Part shown: positions 25,946 to 38,369 of the stretch, one piece after another
How the letters are laid out: each line of letters begins with the position of its first letter
Numbering within the stretch: position 1 is the first letter of the stretch
Assembly (NCBI GenBank): GCA_038325105.1
Contig: JBBQIR010000005.1
Coordinates: forward strand, 1 to 55,252
Direction: 5' to 3'
From: WSXY01 sp038325105
GTDB taxonomy: Bacteria > Actinomycetota > Coriobacteriia > Anaerosomatales > Anaerosomataceae
DNA length: 55,252 bases
The notes under the pieces: generated by a model
Told to the model about the DNA's origin: nothing
The model's database searches: none
Seen by the model: only the letters and a program-made list of their open reading frames with translations
Program-made: the position numbers and the translations under genes

Positions 25946-26878
25946 CTAGGAAAACCTCCTCAGTGCGGCGCAGAGCAGGGCCGGGTCGTGATGCATCGGG
26001 TTCGTGAGGAACGCGAGATCCGTACCGAGCACGTTGATTCCGAGGGCGGCTATTGCCCCTTGAGTCGCCGCTCCGGCCTCCACCGCCGAGACACCTGCAG
26101 GTAGCGGCGTCACATCCGTGTCGTGAACAAGCACGTCGTCGATTGCGCCCGCCAGACCGTACTCGGTGAGCGCCCGAACGTGATCGAGCGCGTTCATGTC
26201 GGTCGTCTCGCCGCGCTGGTTGGCCACGTTGCAGACGTAGACGACCCGTCCCTTCGTGGCACACAGTGCTTCCTCAACACCGTCGATGAGCAGGTTCGGA
26301 ATGATGCTTGTGTAGAGACTGCCCGGACCGATGACCACGAGGTCAGCAGCGGCGATCGCCTCGAGAACCGGCGGGTAGGCCGGCGGAGACTGCGGCTGCA
26401 CGTGAACGCGCCGCAGCGGAACGGCACTTCGAGCAACGTTCGCCTGCCCGGTCACCGTGTCACCCGAACAATCCTCGGCGGACAGCACGATGTCCGAGAG
26501 TGTCGATGGCATCACGCGTCCACGCACATCGAGAAGCCGGGAGGCCTCGTCGATGGCAGCCGAGAAGTCACCGCGCATGTCCGTGAGCGCTGCGATGATG
26601 AGGTTGCCAAGCGCGTGGCCTGCGAGACCCTCGCCTGCGGGGAACCGGTACTGAAAAACCTCCGCGAGCCGGTTACCCGGCTCGGCGAGCGCCACGAGGC
26701 AGTTGCGGATGTCGCCGGGCGGCAGTATCCCAAGTTCGCGCCGGAGCCATCCGGACGACCCGCCGTCATCGGCAACCGTGACCACCGCGGTGGTCTCGCA
26801 GCCGTAGGCCACGAGGCAGCCCAGCACGAGCGGGAGCCCTGTTCCGCCCCCGATGGCAACCGCCCGCATCTTCGACAT
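25946..26878 (-). CDS. yvcK: Gluconeogenesis/morphogenesis factor, YvcK/CofD-like family
   Basis: A 310-residue CofD-fold protein that binds UDP-sugars in Bacillus and affects gluconeogenic growth and cell-wall synthesis. AIGGGTGLP near the N-terminus, ADDGGSSG and the PPGDIRNCLVALA segment are diagnostic, as is VIGPGSLYTSIIPNLLI. ATG 26878 shares one base with the rapZ stop (TGATG), so it is coupled; upstream in-frame sequence belongs to rapZ. Confidence 0.95.
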   Translation of the reverse strand: MSKMRAVAIGGGTGLPLVLGCLVAYGCETTAVVTVADDGGSSGWLRRELGILPPGDIRNCLVALAEPGNRLAEVFQYRFPAGEGLAGHALGNLIIAALTDMRGDFSAAIDEASRLLDVRGRVMPSTLSDIVLSAEDCSGDTVTGQANVARSAVPLRRVHVQPQSPPAYPPVLEAIAAADLVVIGPGSLYTSIIPNLLIDGVEEALCATKGRVVYVCNVANQRGETTDMNALDHVRALTEYGLAGAIDDVLVHDTDVTPLPAGVSAVEAGAATQGAIAALGINVLGTDLAFLTNPMHHDPALLCAALRRFS

Positions 26879-27807
26879 CACGCGCGGTCCTTGTCTTTGC
26901 CGAGATCGCGGTGGTTCACGTTCACGACGTACGCATGGCGACGCAAGTGCTCGGCGGTCTGCTCGGCAAGCACGACGCTGCGGTGCATGCCGCCGGTACA
27001 TCCGAGCGCGATGTGGAGCTGCGCCTTGCCCTCGGCAACGTATCCGGGCAGCAACATGTCGAGCATGTCGTACCAGCGCCGGAGGAACTCCTCGGTCTCA
27101 ACGCGGCCGAGAACGAATGCGCGCACGGGCTTCTCGAGCCCGCTCTTGTCACGCAACTTCGGCATGTAGAAGGGGTTGGGCAGGAACCGGACGTCGATGA
27201 TGATGTCGGCATCGATCGGCAGGCCGTACTTGAAGCCGAAGGACGAGACGGTCACATTGAGCGCGTCCATCGCGCCGCCTGCGATGAACCGTTGCCGGAT
27301 GATCGCGCGGAGTTCCTGCGGCCGAAGCTGGCTCGAGTCGATGATGAGATCGGCGTGCTCCTCGAACGGCTTGAGAAGCTCGCGCTCGGCCCGGATGCCC
27401 TGGGCAAGCGACTGCTCGTCGGCCAGGGGATGACGACGACGGGTCTCCTTGAAGCGACGCACGAGCGTACGGTCATCGGCCGTCAGAAACAGCAGCCTGT
27501 GCGGATGACCGGACTCCGCGAGTTCGGACAGCGCCGCCGAGAGTTCCGAGAAGAACGATCCGCCGCGGACGTCACACACCACGGCAACATGACGAATCCG
27601 GCTGCCAGGCAGTGCAGTCAGCGCGACGAGCTGCCCGATGAGCGATGGCGGGATGTTGTCGATGCAGAAGTAGCCGAGGTCCTCGAACGTGTGCATCGCT
27701 TCGCTTCGACCGGCACCGGACATGCCGGTGATGACGACGATCTCCCGCTCGCCATCCGGAATCGGGGACTCGATGTCCTCGGCCTCGTCCTGTCGCTTTT
27801 CGAACAT
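26878..27807 (-). CDS. rapZ: RNase adapter / nucleotide-binding protein RapZ
   Basis: A 309-residue P-loop protein with GMSGAGRSE at residues 28-36 (Arg replacing the usual Lys, common in actinobacterial members), the DVRGGSFF segment and the C-terminal RapZ domain ending in GCTGGMHRSV. In enterobacteria RapZ senses GlcN6P and guides RNase E; in Gram-positives the role is unclear and may concern peptidoglycan or competence. It sits between a small membrane protein gene (one base away) and yvcK (one-base overlap). Confidence 0.95.
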   Translation of the reverse strand: MFEKRQDEAEDIESPIPDGEREIVVITGMSGAGRSEAMHTFEDLGYFCIDNIPPSLIGQLVALTALPGSRIRHVAVVCDVRGGSFFSELSAALSELAESGHPHRLLFLTADDRTLVRRFKETRRRHPLADEQSLAQGIRAERELLKPFEEHADLIIDSSQLRPQELRAIIRQRFIAGGAMDALNVTVSSFGFKYGLPIDADIIIDVRFLPNPFYMPKLRDKSGLEKPVRAFVLGRVETEEFLRRWYDMLDMLLPGYVAEGKAQLHIALGCTGGMHRSVVLAEQTAEHLRRHAYVVNVNHRDLGKDKDRA

Positions 27808-27808
27808 G

Positions 27809-28165
27809 TTAGTCCTGCTCGCGATCGATCATGCGGAAGCCGATTCCGCTGACTATCGAGATGATGAGTGCAGCGACGAGGGTCTGCCAGAAACCGGTGG
27901 TCTGAACTCCTGGCACGACCCAGTCTACGAGGTACAGCATGAGCGCGCTGATCACGAGCGAGAACAGCCCGAGGGTGAGCACCGTAACGGGGAAAGCAAG
28001 CACCTGGATGATGGGCTTGATGACGGCGTTGGCGACGGCGAGAACCACCGCGGCAAAAACGGCTGCGGGCCAGAACGGTTCCACCTGAAGCAGCGATCCT
28101 CCGGTGAGATACGCAACACCGAAGAGCGCAAGTGCCGAGACGAGCATTCGCAGAACGAACTTCAT
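27809..28165 (-). CDS. Small four-helix membrane protein, phage-holin superfamily IV type
   Basis: A 118-residue protein with four hydrophobic segments matching the pattern of the mycobacterial four-TMS holin-like family (PF04020, YvlD-like): N-terminal MKFVLRMLVSALALFG, a central ANAVIKPIIQVLAFPVTVLTLGL and a C-terminal hydrophobic helix before a short charged tail. The family name does not imply phage origin; it is a common chromosomal membrane protein of unknown role. ATG 28165 follows GGGAGG by five bases; the frame is open to 28249 but overlaps the upstream gene. Confidence 0.85.
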   Translation of the reverse strand: MKFVLRMLVSALALFGVAYLTGGSLLQVEPFWPAAVFAAVVLAVANAVIKPIIQVLAFPVTVLTLGLFSLVISALMLYLVDWVVPGVQTTGFWQTLVAALIISIVSGIGFRMIDREQD

Positions 28166-28217
28166 CGCGTCCTCCCGGGCGGTCGGTAGTGAGGCGCTTC
28201 CAAGTATAGCAGCGGTG

Positions 28218-31139
28218 TCAGTGCCATCCCTCGAGCACATCCCTGACACCGACGAGCATCTGCCGACGCAGTTCGCGTGCTAGTGCGACCACTATCATGC
28301 CGATGCCGACAAGGCCGAGGACCATCCACCAGTACTCGACCAGGTACGTCCAGGAGCGAACAAGTGCAGTCACGACCAGTGCAGCGATGCCGCCGAAGAA
28401 ATACACCCGGGTACGAAGCACCACTCCCAGCACGACCGCGACCATCGCAAGGCCAAAGGCCCAGAAGGTGTGGCTCCAGCTCATCGCCTCGGTAGCGAAC
28501 GGGTCTAGCATCGCGAGAATCGGCGGCACGAGCACCAGAGCCGCAGTGCCGAGGTCGCTGACGAGCGGAACCACGCGCCCCGGCGTCCGCCATGACCAGC
28601 GGTACCCGCACCAGGCGACATAGACGCCCGCGGGCACCGTGTACCACTCGATTCTCTCGACGCTGCCCGCGGAGAGCTCGAGCCAGTACGCCACCAGAAG
28701 CAGGCCGACACCGACGTAGGGCGCGGGCTCCAAGTCGAACACGTGCCCCGCCGCAAGAACGTACACGCCGAGCGCGGCCACGGCGACTGCGAGCGCGTGA
28801 CCGTCGAGCGCCATCCAACCCGCGGGCTCGAACCAGAAGCTGGCCCCCCACGCGCCGAGAACGATTGCTGTCATCAGCGGGACAACGCCTGCGCACGCCA
28901 ACGCGCGCACGACTCGTCCGCGACTGCTCTCGGCGGTTCCGTTGAAGAAGAACGCGGGGGCGAGATGACACGCGCTCAGCGCGACCAGTACCCCGGTCGT
29001 CGTCCACGGCGCCGTAGCTGCGTTCGCGACGAATGCGAGCGCTGCCCCGGTGGCCACTATCCCCGCGATCAACACGCCTTCCAGCCAGCGACTCGCGAAC
29101 GACGCGATGGCTGCCGAGACGGCGCATACCGCGAACGCGAGGCCGAGCATCGCCGGATCGTGCCAGCTGAAGAATGCTACCGGCACTGCGATGCTGACCG
29201 CCGCCCAGGGCGCCCAATCCCCCGCTCCCCTGACCCGCCGGGCTGCGACTCCGATCGCGGAGATCGCCAGCGCCGCGAACGCGGCTCCAACGGCTGCGGC
29301 GGGACCGTCGATATTCCACCCGAGCCACATCGCGACAGCACCGACGGCCGCCGCGCCCGCAACGCCGAGCGATGCCGGTACGCGCGCGAGAACGCCGTCG
29401 AGGAGGAACCACAGCGCCACAGCGCCGAGCAGAGCCGCGCTCTCCCAAGACGGCAGAGCACCAAACCACGCGTGCAACCCCAGACCCGCCAGCAGTAAGA
29501 ATGCGACCTCAAGTCTGAGCACGCCCCTTAGAGCGGATGCAGGGAAGCCCGTGGACCTCTCAAGAGGTCGTGCCGAGAAAGCCCAGGCGCCCGCGATGAC
29601 GACGAGCACGATGGCGCGAAGCGGCCCGGAGAGTGTCGGTAGCGCAGCGTCGAGCAGCGCCCACGCTGCGAACAAGGACACAAGCGTTGCGACGGGGGCT
29701 CCCGGACGACGGTGCAGTATGGCCCCACCCAGTAGCGCCGCCGCAGCAAACGCTGCCAGGAGGGCGTCCGAGTAGGTCGCGGGTCCGCCGAGCACCGGGA
29801 ACGCAATCGTCACGAGCGGGAGCGCAAGGGCGACACAGACCAAGAGCGCCCAGCTGCCGACTTCGGCGACCATGGCGAGAATGCGGACGCGCTTCGCCTG
29901 GAGTTCCGCTGCGAAGACGAGCCGGGTGAGCTTCCAGGAAGCGACCGACCACACCACCGCAAGCCCGATCAGCACCGCAGCGACGGTGTCGGCACCGAGA
30001 TCGAGAACACGCCTCAACGAGAACGCGACTCCAATCATCGCGAACAGGCCAAGCACGCCGTGCCCGACGCCACCCCGACGCCACTCGTAGGCGAAGTAGC
30101 CCCCGGCCAGCGCCGCGAAGAGCGCGACATGCCACCACTGATCGAGCGGACTGCCTCCAGCCAGCATCATGAGAGGAAGCGAGCCTGCCGCGCTTACGCC
30201 CGGAGCCACATCAAGAGCGTCCGCGATGATCGTCACGGCGATGGCGACCACTGTGGCCGAGATGAACTCCGCCGCACCGCCGGCAAGCCCGAAGCGCGCC
30301 AGGAAGGCCCATACGACGAGGACCGCGCCGATCGGAGCCGCGACCTTCAACACGCGAGCCAGCGAACCGTAGTCCGACGATTCGTCCACGCGTCGTGCTG
30401 TCAATGCCCACAGTGCAAGTACTACGGCGATGCCTGCCAGGCGCGGCTCGGTCGACATATGGAGCCCCTCGCCCAGAAGCCACCACCATGCGATCTGCGC
30501 CGCAGCACCGGTGATGCCGAAGAACCCTCCACGCAGGCGAGTTTCGGTGAGCCAATAGGCACCCGAACAGAGCAGGAACCAGAACGCGAACGGCCAGGGA
30601 CCCGACAGCCGATAGCCGTCGATAAGTATCCAGCCATCGAACAGGAGCATCGCGGAGCCGACGACTGTGAGCGCCACGCCGCCGGTCGTCAGCCCCAACT
30701 TCGTACGGACCCGGTCGCCCGCAACGTAGAATCCCAGAGTAAGCGCACCGAGGAAGGCGAACCGAAGCCCCGGGCTGACTAGCTGCCACGCGGCGATCGC
30801 AAACACCGCCGCCGCGACGATCACCAGGAATGCACCTGTCGCGATGAGCACGGTCGTCCAGCTCAGTGGTGCACGCTCGGATGGAAGCGACGCCGGTTCG
30901 GGCAGCAGCGGCGGCGGGCTCACTTCCTCGTGCGCGCGCACCTCCGGGGCCGCCACGGGTGCGGGTGCACGTGTGGCGACTCGCTCCAGGACGCTCGCGA
31001 TCTCCTGACGCCGTTCGAGGTAGCGGGGCGCGATTGACTCGTACGATGAGAGGGGCACCTCGCCGCGCTCGACAGCGCGCGCAAGGTGCTCCAAGAAGTA
31101 GTCGATCCGCCCGAGCTCCGTCCACTCGTGTTCGTGCAT
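28218..31139 (-). CDS. Very large polytopic membrane protein (DUF2157-like N-terminus)
   Basis: A 973-residue protein. The N-terminal ~90 residues are soluble, charged and Pro/Ala-rich (ARAVERGEVPLSSYE, then a PAPVAAPEV linker), and the rest is a nearly continuous series of roughly 25 or more hydrophobic helices. Composition is very Ala/Val/Gly/Trp rich with few charges in the loops. It resembles actinobacterial DUF2157/SCO-type integral membrane proteins, but I cannot assign a family or function. It lies between uvrC and the rapZ group and is the largest unexplained gene here. Confidence 0.78.
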   Translation of the reverse strand: MHEHEWTELGRIDYFLEHLARAVERGEVPLSSYESIAPRYLERRQEIASVLERVATRAPAPVAAPEVRAHEEVSPPPLLPEPASLPSERAPLSWTTVLIATGAFLVIVAAAVFAIAAWQLVSPGLRFAFLGALTLGFYVAGDRVRTKLGLTTGGVALTVVGSAMLLFDGWILIDGYRLSGPWPFAFWFLLCSGAYWLTETRLRGGFFGITGAAAQIAWWWLLGEGLHMSTEPRLAGIAVVLALWALTARRVDESSDYGSLARVLKVAAPIGAVLVVWAFLARFGLAGGAAEFISATVVAIAVTIIADALDVAPGVSAAGSLPLMMLAGGSPLDQWWHVALFAALAGGYFAYEWRRGGVGHGVLGLFAMIGVAFSLRRVLDLGADTVAAVLIGLAVVWSVASWKLTRLVFAAELQAKRVRILAMVAEVGSWALLVCVALALPLVTIAFPVLGGPATYSDALLAAFAAAALLGGAILHRRPGAPVATLVSLFAAWALLDAALPTLSGPLRAIVLVVIAGAWAFSARPLERSTGFPASALRGVLRLEVAFLLLAGLGLHAWFGALPSWESAALLGAVALWFLLDGVLARVPASLGVAGAAAVGAVAMWLGWNIDGPAAAVGAAFAALAISAIGVAARRVRGAGDWAPWAAVSIAVPVAFFSWHDPAMLGLAFAVCAVSAAIASFASRWLEGVLIAGIVATGAALAFVANAATAPWTTTGVLVALSACHLAPAFFFNGTAESSRGRVVRALACAGVVPLMTAIVLGAWGASFWFEPAGWMALDGHALAVAVAALGVYVLAAGHVFDLEPAPYVGVGLLLVAYWLELSAGSVERIEWYTVPAGVYVAWCGYRWSWRTPGRVVPLVSDLGTAALVLVPPILAMLDPFATEAMSWSHTFWAFGLAMVAVVLGVVLRTRVYFFGGIAALVVTALVRSWTYLVEYWWMVLGLVGIGMIVVALARELRRQMLVGVRDVLEGWH

Positions 31140-31188
31140 ACGCTACTCCCCCGTCGGCGCGCGCGTGTTGTCCGGACCCGGGGTGTCC

Positions 31189-33063
31189 CTACGTTTCTTC
31201 GGGCCTATTCCCCGTGGCCAATGGTGACACAAACCGCACGACATCGCGCGCCACCTCGAGAGGGATACCGGGTATCGCGGCGATCTCCTCGGCTGATGCC
31301 TCACGGAGACGCTTCACCGACCCGAAAACCTTCAGGAGCGCCTTGCGGCGCTTTGGCCCGACGCCCGGGATCTCGTCGAGCGCCGAAACGGTCATCGCCT
31401 TCGCGCGCAGGTTGCGGTGGTACTCGATCGCGAAGCGGTGGGCCTCATCGCGGATGCGTTTGACGAGGTAGAGCGACGAGGAACCCGTTGGCAGCGTGAC
31501 GGGTTCGTCCCACTCGGGCACGAAGAGCTCCTCCTCGCGCTTCGCGAGCGAGACGATCGTAACCTTCACGCCAAGGTCCTCTGCGGCAGCAAGCGCAGCT
31601 GTGAGCTGCGGCTTCCCGCCGTCGACGACGATGAGGTCCGGATGCGCACCGAAGCGCTCGTCACCGGCCGCATCGCGGGCAAAGCGGCGGCTGAGGACCT
31701 CGCGCATCATCGCGAAGTCGTTCGCTTCCTCGGACGGCATGCGAATGCGGAAGCGCCGGTACGACGCGCGGTCGGGCCTGCCGCCGCTGAACACGACCAT
31801 CGAGCCGACGGAGTAGGTGCCGTGAAGCGTGGAGATGTCGAAGCACTCGATGCGCAGCGGTGGTGCCGGCAGCGCAAGCGCGCTCTCGAGCTCGAGCAGC
31901 GCGCGGTTGAGACGCTCTTCGTCGTAGCGCGTGCGGTGCTTGTAGCGCGCGAGCGTGAAGCGCGCATTCGTCGCCGCGAGCTCAGCGAGCGCTCGCTTCT
32001 CGCCACGTTGCGGGACCGAGACGCGCACGCGCGTCCCACGCAGCTTGCTCAGCCACTCCTCGGTCACTGTAGCGGTCTCGGGCAGCGCGGGCACGAGCAC
32101 CTCGCGCGGGACGTACGCCGCGTCGCCGTAGTAGCGCAGGAGAAAGCCTTCGACGAGCTCGGCTTCGGGCACGTCAAGGCCCTTGTCGAGCACGAAATCG
32201 TTGCCAGCGAGCACGCGACCCTCGCGCACGAGGAACACGTGGACGCCCGCTATCGTCTCTTCCCGCTCGAAGCCGATGACGTCCATATCGAGCGGCCTGT
32301 CCGAGACGACCTTCTGCTTCTCGAGGACGCTCCGGACCGCGTCGAGCGAGTTGCGGAGCCGAGCGGCGCGCTCGTAGTCGAGGTCGGCCGAGGCTTCGCG
32401 CATGTGACGCTCGAGGTCGTCGGCGACTCCTCGGTGGCGGCCTTCGAGGAAGGCGACGACGTCGGCGACCCGCTCGGCGTACGCCTCGCACGTGATAGCG
32501 CCAACGCACGGCCCGGGGCCCTTTCCGACGTGATAGTCGAAGCACGGCTTTCCACTCGGCTCGCCGCCCCTCGCGTTGACGCGTTTCCACTCGACGCACG
32601 TCGAGCGACAGATCGGGTAGACGCGCCGCACGACCTCGATCGTCTCGCGAGCGGCCCGCGCATCGGTGTACGGCCCGAAGTACCGCGTCCCCGACCGCTT
32701 CTTCTCACGCGTGTACTTGATCGCCGGGAACGCGTCATCGAGCGTGAGCGCGATGAACGGGTACGTCTTGCCGTCGCGGTAGTCGACGTTGTACGGCGGA
32801 TCGAACTGCTTGATGAGATTGGCCTCGAGGATGAGCGACTCGACCTCGGTGTCGGTCACCATGTAGTCGTAGCCGGCCACCTGCTCCATGAGGAACGGGA
32901 TCTTCTCACGCTCGTCCTGCCCGAGAACGTACTGCTTCATGCGCTTGCGGAGTGACTTCGCCTTGCCGACGTAGAGCACCTCGCCGCCGTCGTCCTTCCA
33001 CAGGTAGACGCCCGGCGAGTCAGGAACATCGCCGAGGGTCGCGCGGATGTCATCGAGCGGCAT
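31189..33063 (-). CDS. uvrC: Excinuclease ABC subunit C
   Basis: A 624-residue nuclease that cuts on both sides of a lesion held by UvrB. The GIY-YIG domain is at the N-terminus (SPGVYLWKDDGGEVLYVGKAKSLRKR), followed by a Cys-rich interdomain region (CRSTC...CFDYHVGKGPGPC), a UVR segment, the RNase H-like endonuclease domain (ECFDIS, DLIVVDGGKPQL) and C-terminal helix-hairpin-helix motifs (IPGVGPKRRKALL). It begins nine bases after uvrA, so the two are cotranscribed. Confidence 0.97.
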   Translation of the reverse strand: MPLDDIRATLGDVPDSPGVYLWKDDGGEVLYVGKAKSLRKRMKQYVLGQDEREKIPFLMEQVAGYDYMVTDTEVESLILEANLIKQFDPPYNVDYRDGKTYPFIALTLDDAFPAIKYTREKKRSGTRYFGPYTDARAARETIEVVRRVYPICRSTCVEWKRVNARGGEPSGKPCFDYHVGKGPGPCVGAITCEAYAERVADVVAFLEGRHRGVADDLERHMREASADLDYERAARLRNSLDAVRSVLEKQKVVSDRPLDMDVIGFEREETIAGVHVFLVREGRVLAGNDFVLDKGLDVPEAELVEGFLLRYYGDAAYVPREVLVPALPETATVTEEWLSKLRGTRVRVSVPQRGEKRALAELAATNARFTLARYKHRTRYDEERLNRALLELESALALPAPPLRIECFDISTLHGTYSVGSMVVFSGGRPDRASYRRFRIRMPSEEANDFAMMREVLSRRFARDAAGDERFGAHPDLIVVDGGKPQLTAALAAAEDLGVKVTIVSLAKREEELFVPEWDEPVTLPTGSSSLYLVKRIRDEAHRFAIEYHRNLRAKAMTVSALDEIPGVGPKRRKALLKVFGSVKRLREASAEEIAAIPGIPLEVARDVVRFVSPLATGNRPEET

Positions 33064-33072
33064 GGGCGGCCC

Positions 33073-35925
<2,853 letters not shown>

Positions 35926-36003
35926 CGATTCGTACCTGCCTTCGTATCTCTGGATTCGTTTGCGGCCAATTACACATTGTACCCCCCGGTGTCGGAACGC
36001 GAA

Positions 36004-36031
36004 GAAGGGCCCCGCCGGAGCGGGGCCCTTC
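36004..36031 (-). terminator. Hairpin terminator after the beta-propeller/CWB2 gene
   Basis: GAAGGGCCCCGC, CGGA, GCGGGGCCCTTC: a perfect 12-bp stem with a 4-base loop, 23 bases past the stop of the minus-strand gene. The minus strand continues TTCGCG, only slightly U-rich. It insulates uvrA from the upstream gene. Confidence 0.82.
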
Positions 36032-36054
36032 TGTGGATCCTGCGTGCCTGTGGA

Positions 36055-38106
36055 TCAGAAGTCGAAGAGGGCCGCGACCTCGTCGCGAACGGCCTGCGAG
36101 ATCGCAGGAAGTCCGCCGATCCAGTCGATCTGGCCGATCTGCGCTGCGTGCGCGACGAGCGCATCCTCGGCTGCGGGGTGCAGGTAGGAGCCGGTCGTGA
36201 GCAGCATGACGCTGCCCTTCATGCCCTGTGCCGGACCTGCCGAGAGCGCGTCGGGGTAGTTCTGGCCGGTCGCGATCGCGAGCGGGCTCCAGGACATCCC
36301 GAACTCCTCGACGCCCCATGTGGCTGCGCCGACTGCGGTCTCGTAGCGGTCGTCACCGGCGATGCGGGTGACGTCGACGCCGCCCTGCGAACCTTCGGCC
36401 GCAGGCAAGACGCCCGGGCTGCCGAGCAGCAGCACGTCGGTCACACCGAGGTCGTCCATGACGGCCTGGGTCTCGTCGCTGATGCCATCCGCGCGGGCCA
36501 GGAAGATCGGGTAGCCCGTGTAGGAGGAGAGCGGGGACGCCGCGAGCGCGTCGGGGAAGTTCATGCCGGTCGCGACGAACGCGGTGCCGTCCCAGCCGTC
36601 GCCCATGACGTCGACGACCTCTTCGGCGATGAGCTCCGCGGTCTCGAAACGGTCGGAGCCGCCGAGGCGTGTCGCCGGCGAGCCGACGATCGCTTCGACC
36701 TCGGTCTCGACACCGGCGCTCACGGCGCGCGTGCTGCCGAGGATGAACGCGTCGGTCGCGCCGAGGCGCTCGATCTCATCGGCGATGTCGCCCGGGAGGT
36801 CGCTCGGCCACGTGAGGAGGACCGGTGCGCCGTAGACGCCGGCGAGCGATGCCGCCGCGAGCGCGTCGGGCCAGTTGTAGCCGGTCGTCACGATGACGGT
36901 GTCGGCACCGTCGGGGAACGTCTGCTCTGAGACCTGCACGGAGGTGCCGAAGCGGTCGGTGCCCTCGACGGGGTTCTGGACCGTCTCGAACGGGCGGAGC
37001 GCCATGGCGTAGAGGTCGTCGTAGACGGTGCCGTCCTCGTTGACCGCGGGATCCTCGGTGCGGTGGTCGTGCCATGCCACGATGCCGTCGCCGGTCGCGG
37101 TGCGGCCGGCCCACGAAAGCCAGCCGCCCTCACCGTCGGAGACTGCTGGAACGAGACAGGTCTCTTCCTCGGAGGCAAGATCGTAGCCGTAGACCTCGGC
37201 CGTGCCTACGCGAGAGTCGTGCCACGTGACCCAGCCGTCGCGGATAACCGGATGGCGGCGGGTCGCATTTTCGACCCCGCTGGAGATAATCGCTTCTTCG
37301 CCGGTCTCGATATCGATGAGCACGATCGCCTGATGGTACGTAGTTGTCGCAGCGTCATACCAGGACTTGCTCGCGGCGATCGTGCCATCGCTCATGCTGG
37401 GGTCACCATAGCGGCCCCAGCCCGTGCTGTCGCTCCAGGAGGTGGCGACGATGCTCGATTCACCGGTGCTGATATCGGTAAGGCCGATAGAATCGCTGAC
37501 ACCGTCGGCGCGATAGGCCACGAAGTTCTCCCAGATGACCGGCTCGTACTGGTTCGCCGTTCCGGTGATCACCGCAGACTCGATGCCCGTCGAGAGATCC
37601 TTCATGTAGATGTCAGATTCGCCCCAGGCGGACTCACCGTTGCGATGGTCGACCCACACGACCTTGTCACCGTAGATGAACGGGTTGCCCTGCCCCCATT
37701 CCGCGTCGCAGATGAGGAACTCCTCTTGCGCGCTAATGTCGAAACCGTAGATGTCGCACGAACTGGAATCGGTTCCGTCAGGATCGGTACGGTCGTCGGA
37801 ATAGACGACGACGTCGCCATAGATGCACGGGTTTGACTGCTCACCCGAAGCCGTGCAGATGACAGACTCCTCCTGGGTGATGAAGTTGTACGCGTAGATG
37901 TCCGTTTGCCACTCATCCGTTCCCACTCGCTCGTCCTTCCAGACGATCCACGGATAGTCGATCTCGGGCTGGACCTGACCGTTGTTCTCTGTGCAAACCG
38001 GGAATGCTTCCCCGACCACCGGCACGGCTGACGAGACGCCAAGCGGAATTAGCGTCAGCGCCATTGCCAGGACTACGAGAAACGCTACAGCTCTTCGCTT
38101 GCTCAT
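36055..38106 (-). CDS. Secreted beta-propeller protein with three cell-wall-binding type 2 repeats
   Basis: A 683-residue exported protein. A signal peptide occupies about residues 1-28. Residues 30-385 are a series of repeats with WVDHR-, WHDSR- and YGDKVVW-type motifs that look like TolB-type propeller blades. From about 391 to the end are three CWB2 repeats (NWPDALAAASLAG, NFPDALAASPLSS, NYPDALSAGP) that in Gram-positives attach proteins non-covalently to wall polymers. The binding partner of the propeller is unknown. ATG 38106 follows GGGAGGGA by five bases; the frame is open to 38322 without a ribosome site. It is divergent from amtB and monocistronic. Confidence 0.9.
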   Translation of the reverse strand: MSKRRAVAFLVVLAMALTLIPLGVSSAVPVVGEAFPVCTENNGQVQPEIDYPWIVWKDERVGTDEWQTDIYAYNFITQEESVICTASGEQSNPCIYGDVVVYSDDRTDPDGTDSSSCDIYGFDISAQEEFLICDAEWGQGNPFIYGDKVVWVDHRNGESAWGESDIYMKDLSTGIESAVITGTANQYEPVIWENFVAYRADGVSDSIGLTDISTGESSIVATSWSDSTGWGRYGDPSMSDGTIAASKSWYDAATTTYHQAIVLIDIETGEEAIISSGVENATRRHPVIRDGWVTWHDSRVGTAEVYGYDLASEEETCLVPAVSDGEGGWLSWAGRTATGDGIVAWHDHRTEDPAVNEDGTVYDDLYAMALRPFETVQNPVEGTDRFGTSVQVSEQTFPDGADTVIVTTGYNWPDALAAASLAGVYGAPVLLTWPSDLPGDIADEIERLGATDAFILGSTRAVSAGVETEVEAIVGSPATRLGGSDRFETAELIAEEVVDVMGDGWDGTAFVATGMNFPDALAASPLSSYTGYPIFLARADGISDETQAVMDDLGVTDVLLLGSPGVLPAAEGSQGGVDVTRIAGDDRYETAVGAATWGVEEFGMSWSPLAIATGQNYPDALSAGPAQGMKGSVMLLTTGSYLHPAAEDALVAHAAQIGQIDWIGGLPAISQAVRDEVAALFDF

Positions 38107-38369
38107 ATAGTTCCCTCCCTGTCCAGAACCGACTCCCGCCGGCCCCCTCGGAACACTCACCATACAAAGTAGCACGACTGCCCCAGGAACACTGACCGTT
38201 TTCGCCGTTCGTCCCTGCCGGCCCCTGCTGGTCCAAGTCCCGATGCTCTCGGCCGAAAGCGGCATCGGTGATTCGGCCAGGTTTCGCGCGCTCGACACAG
38301 AGCCGAAATCCGTCGGTAACACGCGGCACGTAACCTACTCGCAATGAAGGATCGTTCAGGGGAGGTTCC
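38107..38369. other. Divergent control region between the CWB2 gene and amtB
   Basis: This 263-base region must hold both promoters. At 38324-38340 there is CGGCACG followed by TAACCTACTC, which matches the -24 half of a sigma-54 promoter well but has AC where the invariant GC of the -12 half is expected. I see no convincing alternative vegetative promoter for amtB and no open frame that looks like a gene. Confidence 0.35.

Noticed and set aside
31417..32955. 512-codon plus-strand frame opposite uvrC
   Set aside because: It is a shadow of uvrC, whose catalytic domains are all present on the minus strand. Similar shadows opposite uvrA (34366-35679), oppD (14466-15869), the cytochrome (44834-46102) and the ATPase (52543-54129) were rejected for the same reason.
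35976..35992. GTACCCCCCGGTG upstream of uvrA as a third operator
   Set aside because: There is no GGGGTAT arm, so the site is not palindromic.
38324..38340. A confident sigma-54 promoter for amtB
   Set aside because: The -12 half has AC instead of the invariant GC, so it is listed only as a weak candidate.
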